A stretch of 64,000 bases of DNA from Rugosimonospora sp040255525. Lineage in GTDB: Bacteria > Actinomycetota > Actinomycetes > Mycobacteriales > Micromonosporaceae. Where the stretch lies: contig JBDZVD010000004.1 in the NCBI GenBank assembly GCA_040255525.1, forward strand, positions 69,592 to 133,591, read 5' to 3'. Positions 58,285-64,000 of this stretch are shown piece after piece. Position 1 is the stretch's first letter; each line of letters begins with the position of its first letter. Both the position numbers and the translations under genes were made by a program. A model generated the notes under the pieces. That model was given only the letters and a program-made list of their open reading frames with translations. It was not told the DNA's origin and searched no databases.

Positions 58285-59399
58285 GGGGACAGCGTATCCA
58301 CCGGGCGGCCCTTCCATGCCAGCGAACCCCTGCGGTGTAACCGGTACGAGCGGGCGGTGAGGTAGGCGAGCACCAGCATCGAGGCGGGGTGGGCGAGCGC
58401 GTCGGGCAGCGCACGGCCACCGGTCGCCCGGGCCGTGACGATCCGGCCCAGGACGCCGAGCAGGTACCCGGCGAGCCCGGCCCACGGCGCGACCGGGATG
58501 AGCGCGACCGGCGCCACGTACAGCAGCAGCAGCGCCAGCACCGTGGCGGCGGCCCCGATCGGGGACCCGAACGACGCCCACAGCGACTTGGTGTACCCGT
58601 CGCGCACGCCGGCCCACGACTCGTACATCCGGCAGGACGCCAGCGGCGAGCCGTCGGCCAGCGCGATCCGCCCACCGGAGCGCTTGACCGCCCGGGCCAG
58701 CTCGATGTCCTCCAGCACCGCGCCGGCCACCGCCGCGTGGCCGCCGGCCCGCTCGTACCGGGCGCGGCGGGCGAGCAGGAACTGCCCGCCGGCGGCGGCC
58801 AGCGACGGGCGCGCAGAGCGCTCCATCGCCCGCAGCGGCAGGAAGGTCAGCCAGAGCCACTGGAGCAGGGGCTGGACCAGGCGCTCGGCCGGTGACGCGG
58901 CGACCATCCGGGGGTACGGGCAGACCAGGTCGAACCCGTCCAGCAGCGCCACCCCGGCGGCCACCGCGTGCGGCGCGAGGACCACGTCCGCGTCGAGGAA
59001 GGCGAGCACCTCGCCCCGGGCCGCGCCGGCCAACTGGTGGCAGGCCCACGGCTTGCCGAGCCACCCGGCCGGCGGCGCGGCGCCGGTGATCAGCCGGACC
59101 CGGTCGCCGGCCAGGGCGCGGACCACCTCGGCGGTACCGTCGGTGGACCCGTCGTCGAGTACCACGATCTCCAGTTGTGGTACGGACTCCTGAGCCAGCA
59201 GCGCTTCCAGGCATGGCCGCGCCCGGTGGGCCTCGTCGCGCAGCGGCAGCAGGACCGAGACCGGTACCGCCACGGTGGCCGGCCGGCTGACCGGCCGGCG
59301 CAGCAGCAGCGCGTTGACCGCGCCGTGGATGGTCAGCAGGGCGACGACGACCGCGATGACCAGCGCCGGTACGGCGACCGGGCCGCCGGGCCAGCTCAC
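58281..59399 (-). CDS. cruG: GT2 glycosyltransferase, CruG-like carotenoid glycosyltransferase
   Basis: A 372-residue membrane GT2 enzyme: N-terminal helix, VVLDDGSTDGT (donor Asp pair), FLDADVVLAPHA (DxD) and a three-helix C-terminus. The acceptor-site block reads VLEDIELARAVKRSGGR. In cyanobacterial and related pathways CruG adds the sugar to the 2'-hydroxyl made by CruF; the direct adjacency to cruF supports this. GTG 59399 overlaps the cruF stop (GTGA), and its own stop overlaps crtD. Confidence 0.83.
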   Translation of the reverse strand: MSWPGGPVAVPALVIAVVVALLTIHGAVNALLLRRPVSRPATVAVPVSVLLPLRDEAHRARPCLEALLAQESVPQLEIVVLDDGSTDGTAEVVRALAGDRVRLITGAAPPAGWLGKPWACHQLAGAARGEVLAFLDADVVLAPHAVAAGVALLDGFDLVCPYPRMVAASPAERLVQPLLQWLWLTFLPLRAMERSARPSLAAAGGQFLLARRARYERAGGHAAVAGAVLEDIELARAVKRSGGRIALADGSPLASCRMYESWAGVRDGYTKSLWASFGSPIGAAATVLALLLLYVAPVALIPVAPWAGLAGYLLGVLGRIVTARATGGRALPDALAHPASMLVLAYLTARSYRLHRRGSLAWKGRPVDTLSP

Positions 59400-60268
59400 C
59401 ACAGCGCGACCGCCAGCGGGATCGCGACCAGTCCCATGCCGACCGCTCCGGCCGCGGCGGAGATCGGCAGGTGCAGGAAGACCGCGTGGGCCAGCACCGA
59501 GGACAGGTAGGTCCACAGGTACAGCGCGGACATCGGGGAGTCTCGACGCCGGTCGGCGGCGCGCGCCCGGGGCCCGGAGCCGAGCGCGAACAGCGCCATC
59601 ATCACCACGGCGACACCCAGCCATCCCAGGTAGTTCGTGTACGGGATGCCGGCCAGCCCCGGCGCCGGATGCCGCCAGTGCCAGTACCCGCCGGCCACCA
59701 GCTGCGGGTCGAGGAACAGGTCCCAGGCGGCCAGCCCGAGCGCGGCCACCGCGACGCGGGTGGCGCCACGCCGGGCCGCGCCACGCCGAACCGCGCCACG
59801 CCGAACCGCGCCATGGCCGGCCGGGTCGTGCCGGGCCGGCGCGCCGGGGATCAGCTGGGTCGCGGCCAGCCACGCCGGCCAGGCCATCCAGGTCCAGGCG
59901 AGCGGGACGACCAGCGGTACGCCGAGCAGCCGCGGCCCGAGTGCGGCGGAGTACCGGTACCCGCCGAACGGGAACCCGGTACGCACGCCCAGCGCCTCCA
60001 CGGCCAGCCCCCCGGCGCAGGTCACCGCGACCAGCGCGGCGGCGGTACGCGGCCCCCGGGTGGTCAGCGCGTGCCCCACCGAACCGGCGAAGCCGACCAG
60101 GACCGTCGCGATGACCAGGCCGGTGCGGGCGCCGCCGTGGGCCAGCGGGTACCCGATCTGGAGGAGCACCAGCGCGCCGAGCGGGAGCCAGCGTGCCGAA
60201 CCCGGGCCGGCCGGGTTCCGCGTGCCGGGCACCGGGGCGGCCGGCCGTACCCGGCCGGCGGCGCGCAT
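59396..60268 (-). CDS. cruF: Carotenoid 1,2-hydratase-type protein, CruF (DUF422)
   Basis: A 290-residue multispan protein of the DUF422/CruF family: helix-rich with the conserved block FGGYRYSAALGPRLLGVPLVVP split in the middle, DLFLDPQLVAGGYW and IPYTNYLGW. CruF adds water to the psi end, preparing the site for CruG. Loop residues about 147-161 carry three 5-residue repeats (RRGAV-type), a 15-bp duplication. ATG 60268 overlaps the GNAT stop as TGATG. Confidence 0.87.
   Translation of the reverse strand: MRAAGRVRPAAPVPGTRNPAGPGSARWLPLGALVLLQIGYPLAHGGARTGLVIATVLVGFAGSVGHALTTRGPRTAAALVAVTCAGGLAVEALGVRTGFPFGGYRYSAALGPRLLGVPLVVPLAWTWMAWPAWLAATQLIPGAPARHDPAGHGAVRRGAVRRGAARRGATRVAVAALGLAAWDLFLDPQLVAGGYWHWRHPAPGLAGIPYTNYLGWLGVAVVMMALFALGSGPRARAADRRRDSPMSALYLWTYLSSVLAHAVFLHLPISAAAGAVGMGLVAIPLAVALW
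59763..59807 (-). repeat. 15-bp in-frame tandem repeat, three units, in cruF
   Basis: GCGCCACGCCG(GG/AA)CC at 59763, 59778 and 59793 on the + strand, encoding a basic Arg-Gly-Ala loop; a degenerate fourth unit follows. Confidence 0.9.
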
Positions 60269-60807
60269 CACCGCAGTGGCAGCGGGCGGCCGAGGATCGC
60301 GAAGGGCCGGTCGTCGCCGGGGAAGTGGAAGTGGCGCAGCACGTCGACGAACTCGAACCGCCGGTACAGCCGCCAGGCCCGGGAGCGCCGCTCGTCCGCC
60401 TCCGGGGTGGACAGCAGGGTGGTGCGTCCGGTGGCCATGCTCAGCAGCACGCGGAGCTGGCTCGCACCCAGGCCGTGACCCTGCGCGTCCGGCCGTACGT
60501 GCAACTCGACGACCTCGAAGCAGTCGGACAGCCACGCCTTGCGGGCGTCCCGCCGCAGCGCGCTGCGTACCTGGTCGTGCCACCACTGCCCGGACCCGGA
60601 CGTGTACCCGTACCCGAAGCCGAGCAGCCGGTCGTCCGGCCCCAGGGTGGCCACGGCGCGGAACCCGGAGCGGTGCACGTGCCCGGCCACGTACCCGCGG
60701 CGTGCCTCCAGCAACGCGGCCGAGTAGCCCATGGCCTGCCCGTACACCTCGATGACGTCATCCAGCCGGCGGGCGAGCACCTCCGGCTGCCACGCCACCA
60801 GCCTCAC
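60268..60807 (-). CDS. GNAT-family N-acetyltransferase
   Basis: A 179-residue acetyltransferase: acetyl-CoA pocket VELHVRPDAQGHGLGASQL (motif A, R-x2-G-x-G/A variant QGHGLG) and RLYRRFEFVDV (motif B). GTG 60807 overlaps the crtA-like stop (GTGA) and its own stop overlaps cruF. No antibiotic-resistance signature seen. Its presence inside the carotenoid unit is unexplained; it might modify the sugar, or just share the transcript. Confidence 0.85.
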   Translation of the reverse strand: MRLVAWQPEVLARRLDDVIEVYGQAMGYSAALLEARRGYVAGHVHRSGFRAVATLGPDDRLLGFGYGYTSGSGQWWHDQVRSALRRDARKAWLSDCFEVVELHVRPDAQGHGLGASQLRVLLSMATGRTTLLSTPEADERRSRAWRLYRRFEFVDVLRHFHFPGDDRPFAILGRPLPLR

Positions 60808-61592
60808 GCCCCCGGGTTCGGCGATGTCCCTCCGGTCCGTTGCCTGCCCGTGCTGGGCCTGTCCGCCGCGTGCCTCTCCGCGCCCCACCCGATCACCCCG
60901 GTCTCACCGACGACGTCCAGCACGGCAAAGCGGGCGAACATCTCCTCGGCGTACCAGCCGGTGGTCGTGGTCCACTCAATCGCCTGGCGGTGCTGTGGGT
61001 GACGGTACGCGAAGGACAAAAGATCCGCGGGTCGACGCCACAGGGTTATCGTCCCTTGCCAGCCGAGCGGGGCCTCACCGACGCCGAACGCGGCCAGCAG
61101 ACCGGACGCATGGGACGCCGCGTGGGCAACCGGACCTATCGCGCGCCAGAATTCCACCGCTCGGGTGGCGCGGAGCCGTGCCCTGGTCAGTGCCAGTATC
61201 GGGCGGTCTGTTCCGGCTGCGCGTTCCGTTCCGTCCGCGTCGTTGGTCGGGAACGGTTGGCGCCCGGCCCACGAACCGCGTGCGGCGAGCGGGGCCAGGT
61301 CGATGCGGCAACTGGCGACCGCGTCCCGGTCCCAACCGGGGAACCGGGGCGGGGTTCCGTCGTGCACGGCCAGTGCGGCCCACCGGGTGGGGTCGGCGCT
61401 CCCCGGGCCGAACCGACCGTCCCTGCCGGTACCCAGCAGCTTGACGAAGCGCACGCCGGGCTGGCGGCGTACCCGCCGGCGGCCGAGCGCCATCCGCCAC
61501 AGGGCGGCCGGGATCGCCGCGGCGGGTACCCGCCACACGTACAGCGACACGTTGCCGGCCGCACCGGGGCCGGACGCGGGCGGTCGGGTCAC
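60804..61592 (-). CDS. CrtA-like (spheroidene monooxygenase family) protein
   Basis: A 262-residue protein. Family marks from memory: FVKLLGTGRDGRFGP near the start, PILALTRARLRATRAVEFW, GVGEAPLGWQGTITLW, LLSFAYRHPQHRQAIEWT and a final EEMFARFAVLD. In purple bacteria CrtA introduces keto groups in acyclic carotenoids. GTG 61592 overlaps the ybaK stop (GTGA) and its stop overlaps the GNAT gene, so it belongs to the operon. Confident family, unproven substrate. Confidence 0.78.
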   Translation of the reverse strand: MTRPPASGPGAAGNVSLYVWRVPAAAIPAALWRMALGRRRVRRQPGVRFVKLLGTGRDGRFGPGSADPTRWAALAVHDGTPPRFPGWDRDAVASCRIDLAPLAARGSWAGRQPFPTNDADGTERAAGTDRPILALTRARLRATRAVEFWRAIGPVAHAASHASGLLAAFGVGEAPLGWQGTITLWRRPADLLSFAYRHPQHRQAIEWTTTTGWYAEEMFARFAVLDVVGETGVIGWGAERHAADRPSTGRQRTGGTSPNPGA

Positions 61593-62071
61593 GCCACCTC
61601 GGCGGGTGTACCCGAGGTGATCCGGACCAGCTCCGCGTAGGTGGTGGGAAACACCGCGTGCGGGATGCCGCCGGCGGCCCAGATCTCGTCGTACTGCTCC
61701 AGCGCCGTGTCGACCAGCGTGCGCAGCGGGCTCGGGTGGCCCACCGGGGCGACGCCCCCGATCGGCTGGCCTGTGTGGGTGCGCACGAAATCGGGTGTGG
61801 CGCGCTTGAGCGCGCTCACCCCGACCAGCGCCGCGACCTTGGCGGTGTCCACCCGGTGCGCCCCGGACGTCAGCACCAGCAGCGGGCTCCCGTCGGCGTC
61901 GAAGATCAGTGAGTTCGCGATCTGCCCCACCTCGACGCCCAGCGCGGCAGCGGCCGCGACCGCGGTGGAGACGGCGTCGGGGAGCATGCGCACCCGGCTC
62001 GACGCGTCGCCGCCGGCGCGCGCGCCGGCCGAGTCCAGAACGTCCTGTACCGCGGTCACATTCGGGTGCAT
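61589..62071 (-). CDS. YbaK/EbsC-family aminoacyl-tRNA deacylase
   Basis: A 160-residue editing-domain protein: IANSLIFDADGSPLLVLTSG, VDTAKVAALVGVSAL, and the GGVAPVGHPSPL active-site loop typical of YbaK/ProX-like trans-editing deacylases that clear mischarged tRNA. It starts the overlapping six-gene unit (ATG 62071), although its function is unrelated to carotenoids. Divergent from the LexA-box promoter, so its control region is shared. Confidence 0.92.
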   Translation of the reverse strand: MHPNVTAVQDVLDSAGARAGGDASSRVRMLPDAVSTAVAAAAALGVEVGQIANSLIFDADGSPLLVLTSGAHRVDTAKVAALVGVSALKRATPDFVRTHTGQPIGGVAPVGHPSPLRTLVDTALEQYDEIWAAGGIPHAVFPTTYAELVRITSGTPAEVA

Positions 62072-62304
62072 CGCATCATCCTCTTCCGGTTTCGTCGGGT
62101 CGGTGCCCTCATCGCAGCTGTGATGTCGTGGGTTATCGGGGGTTCATCGAGTTTGTCGAATTTACCGAGTTTGTCTAGTGGCATTCGCCGGTGGGGTCGA
62201 TGGCGCCGGGCGGCTTGCCGAATTGTCGCCGATCACCCGGTCGTCGCGGGGCGGCGGAGGCCCCCGCCCGCCGGCCGGTCGGGTTCGCGCATGGGATTGC
62301 GGTC

Positions 62305-62353
62305 TTGTCGTACCCGGGGTTTACTCTAGTAGTAGTTCGAACGATTGTTCGAA
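62305..62353 (+). promoter_or_regulatory. LexA (SOS) box with promoter
   Basis: TTCGAAC-GATT-GTTCGAA (62336-62353) fits the actinobacterial LexA consensus TCGAAC-N4-GTTCGA exactly. It overlaps the predicted transcription start of a promoter with TTGTCG (62305-62310), 17-bp spacer and TAGTAG (62328-62333). Confidence 0.88.
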
Positions 62354-62550
62354 TCGATCGGGAGGGGCGATTCGCGGCGCGCCTTCCGAGGCGCCCCCAC
62401 CGGCAGGCCAGCCGTGGGCGGTCGCGCGAGGCCGGGCATTCGCGGGCTCGGTCTCGACAGGGTGCTCGTCCACCGCCCCCGACCCCCGGGCGGTGGACGG
62501 GACCCGGAGCCGGAGGGCGTGGCGTGGGGAAGCGCCACCCCTACCGGCAC

Positions 62551-62597
62551 CGAACGTTCCGGGTCGCGCGGCGCGGCCGGGTGGCCCGGAACGTTCG
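62551..62597 (+). other. Large inverted repeat in the HEPN leader
   Basis: CGAACGTTCCGGG pairs perfectly with CCCGGAACGTTCG, 13-bp stem and 21-nt loop, about 95 bp before the HEPN ATG. The ends echo half-sites of the LexA box (CGAAC/GTTCG) but without the 4-nt spacer. A hairpin or protein site. Confidence 0.6.
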
Positions 62598-62691
62598 CTG
62601 GTCCACGGCCTCGTGCCCGGACCGGCACCTGCTGCTGCGACTTCCTCCGCAGCAGAGATTCGACAACCCGTCGATCTGGAGGAGAAACAGC

Positions 62692-63198
62692 ATGCGTCCG
62701 ACCCCAACGCTCACCGTGGCCGACCAGGGTCACCCGGCTTCGGCGTCGGCAGCGGGGCCCAGCCGTCCCGCGCCGGCCATCCCGGCCCATGCCCTCCCGC
62801 ACCGCACGCCCGCCGAACTCCTCTCGCTCGCCCGCCGGGGCCTGGCGGAGGCCGAGGAACTGCGCCTCGACGGCCTGCGTTACGCCACCGCGCACCTGGC
62901 CGCGCTGCGGGCCGCCGCCGCAGTGCTCGCCGCCCGCGCCCGACCGGTCCCGGCCCGTCGCGGCAAGCTGACCAACGTGTGGGTGCTGCTCACCATGGTC
63001 GCCCCGGAGCTGGGCGACTGGGCGGCCTACTTCGCGGCCAGCGCGGGCAAGCGGGCCGCCGCCGAGGCGGGCATTCCCCGGGTGGTCAGCACGCGGGAGG
63101 CCGATGACCTGGTGCGGGCCGCCGGGTCGTTCGTGGCGGTCGTCGAGTTGGCGCTGGGACTGACCCATCCCTCGCTGCTCGACGAGATGGTCGCCTGA
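62692..63198 (+). CDS. SAV_6107-like HEPN-domain protein
   Basis: A 168-residue helical protein: Pro/Ala-rich start, ELLSLARRGLAEAEELRLDG, RYATAHLAALRAAAAVLAAR and a second helical block ending VVELALGLTHPSLLDEMV. I associate it with the SAV_6107-type HEPN family that often precedes the SOS mutasome in actinobacteria. GGAGGAG lies 7 nt before ATG 62692. It is downstream of a LexA box, with the ImuA-like gene 34 bp further on. Function unknown; family name from memory. Confidence 0.8.
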   Translation: MRPTPTLTVADQGHPASASAAGPSRPAPAIPAHALPHRTPAELLSLARRGLAEAEELRLDGLRYATAHLAALRAAAAVLAARARPVPARRGKLTNVWVLLTMVAPELGDWAAYFAASAGKRAAAEAGIPRVVSTREADDLVRAAGSFVAVVELALGLTHPSLLDEMVA

Positions 63199-63232
63199 CG
63201 CGGGACCGGCACAGCAAGGGGGGCGCACCACC

Positions 63233-64000
63233 GTGGCCGGCATCGTCGCGCTGCGTCGTCACCTCGGTGATGCGGTGCGGAAGGGCCCCGCGCCCACGGG
63301 GGACGCGGGCTCCGGGACCGGCCCGGCCGAGCTTTCCGTTCGGCCGGGCCCGGACACCGGAGCGGGTCTTACCACGCTGGTACGCGACGCCGGGCTGGCC
63401 GGACTGGTCCGCCCCGCCAGCGCGCAGCACGCCGACGAGACCGGTACGGCCGGCGACCGGGTGCTGCCGGTCCTGCCCGAGCTGCGGTACCTGCTTCCGG
63501 CCGGCGGACTCCGGCGCGGCTCCACGGTCGCGGTGACTCCCGGCACGACCTCGATCCTGCTGGCGCTGCTCGCCGCCGCCTCCCGCTCCGGTTCCTGGTG
63601 CGCGGTGGTCGGGCTGCCCACGCTGGGTCCCGCGGCCGCCGCCGAATTCGGCATCGCCCTGGACCGGCTCGCGCTGGTGCCTCACCCCGGGCCGGAGTGG
63701 CCGAGCGTGGTCGCCGCGCTGCTCGACGGTGTGGACATCGTGGTCGCCGCGCCACCCGGGCCGGTCGTCGCGAGCGTGTCCAGCCGGCTGGCCGCGCGGG
63801 CCCGGCAGCGGGGCGGTGTCCTCGTGCCGTACGCGCGGTGGAGCGGTGCCGACGTGGTGCTCGACTCGTCCGGCGGGAGCTGGCACGGCCTCGGGCAGGG
63901 ACGCGGTCGGCTGCTCCGGAGGGAAATGACGATCTCCGCCCGTGGCCGGGGTGCGGCGGCCCGGCCCCGCGGGATCACCGTCTGGCTGCCCGACCGCACC
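63233..64000 (+). CDS. ImuA-like (RecA-fold) protein, 3' end beyond the window
   Basis: GTG 63233 opens VAGIVALRRHLGDAV and stays open for 256 codons to the window end. The sequence resembles degenerate RecA-like proteins: LPAGGLRRGSTVAVTP followed by TTSILLALLAAAS (Walker A position without an intact GKT), SWCAVVGLPTLG and DGVDIVVAAPPGP. Such proteins (ImuA) act with ImuB and DnaE2 in SOS mutagenesis. It follows the HEPN gene and the LexA box. Codon bias is strong throughout. An AAGGGGGG ribosome site is about 10 nt upstream. Confidence 0.75.
   Translation, partial: MAGIVALRRHLGDAVRKGPAPTGDAGSGTGPAELSVRPGPDTGAGLTTLVRDAGLAGLVRPASAQHADETGTAGDRVLPVLPELRYLLPAGGLRRGSTVAVTPGTTSILLALLAAASRSGSWCAVVGLPTLGPAAAAEFGIALDRLALVPHPGPEWPSVVAALLDGVDIVVAAPPGPVVASVSSRLAARARQRGGVLVPYARWSGADVVLDSSGGSWHGLGQGRGRLLRREMTISARGRGAAARPRGITVWLPDRT

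Larger units (their letters stand above)
62072..62691. other. 620-bp regulatory region and leader between ybaK and the HEPN gene
   Basis: Holds repeated TTGTCGAATTTACCGAGTTTGTC-like AT-richer sequence in part (62148-62175), the LexA-box promoter and a leader of about 340 nt with a large hairpin (62551-62597). The frame of the HEPN gene is open back to 62191 but the composition and lack of family resemblance argue for a leader. Confidence 0.6.

Noticed and set aside
62191..62691. N-terminal extension of the HEPN protein
   Set aside because: The extension spans the LexA box and promoter, so it cannot be translated from that promoter.

Overview
This 64 kb window is high-GC actinobacterial chromosome. 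It shows dense GTG starts, many 4-base GTGA/ATGA gene overlaps and many predicted leaderless starts (a TANNNT box 4-8 nt before the start codon). The best guess is the family Micromonosporaceae, mainly because a split carotenoid-glycoside locus resembles the sioxanthin genes of Salinispora. Gene order follows, in broad outline, the Rv2172c-Rv2200c block of Mycobacterium tuberculosis as I remember it: ctaC-ctaF, qcrBAC-ctaE, trpD, exonuclease/GIY-YIG, pimB, fadD15, SRPBCC, plsC, RNase AS, aroG, pknL, HTH regulator, mptA-like, idsA, metF. Accessory genes have been inserted between these blocks.

Layout. 1-9 kb: a cysteine desulfurase, then respiratory genes (ctaC-ctaF on +, qcrB-qcrA-qcrC-ctaE on -, an MFS transporter between). 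ctaD is not in the window. 9-16 kb: a lone receiver, trpD, an S9 peptidase, a four-gene overlapping operon (repeat peptide, Nudix, nucleotidyltransferase, stand-alone AsnC-type ligand domain) and a RelA/SpoT homologue with a degenerate synthetase site. 16-30 kb: exonuclease/GIY-YIG nuclease, NYN protein, M48 protease, pimB, a two-component system, fadD15, SRPBCC, a ROK glucokinase and an EEP-fold protein. 30-41 kb: small basic protein, FMO-type oxygenase, alpha/beta hydrolase without its serine, DUF2007-like protein, plsC, a large cyclase/ATPase regulator, an acidic repeat protein, an MFS pseudogene, a CRP-type regulator and RNase AS. 41-50 kb: PPi-type phosphofructokinase, proC, DUF2203 protein, DAHP synthase, threonine aldolase, endonuclease IV and a PASTA kinase. 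50-62 kb: kinase-linked HTH protein, heterodimeric lycopene cyclase, polyprenol-dependent mannosyltransferase, barstar, polyprenyl diphosphate synthase, metF, CDP-alcohol transferase, and a tight six-gene operon ybaK-crtA-GNAT-cruF-cruG-crtD. 62-64 kb: a LexA-box promoter followed by a HEPN-like gene and the start of an ImuA-like gene.

The most unusual signal is a 36-bp in-frame repeat. It encodes a peptide built on (R/G)PLDRD and sits at the very start of three separate genes: the partial gene at the left edge, qcrC, and a 50-codon ORF leading the Nudix operon. Other highlights are a probable ATC start codon for the cyclase/ATPase protein, a 72-bp in-frame duplication in nfo, a LexA box in front of a probable mutasome operon, and a carotenoid-tailoring operon that includes a CrtA-like oxygenase. 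Start sites were chosen by eye from Shine-Dalgarno sequences, overlaps and family alignment from memory. No database search was possible.
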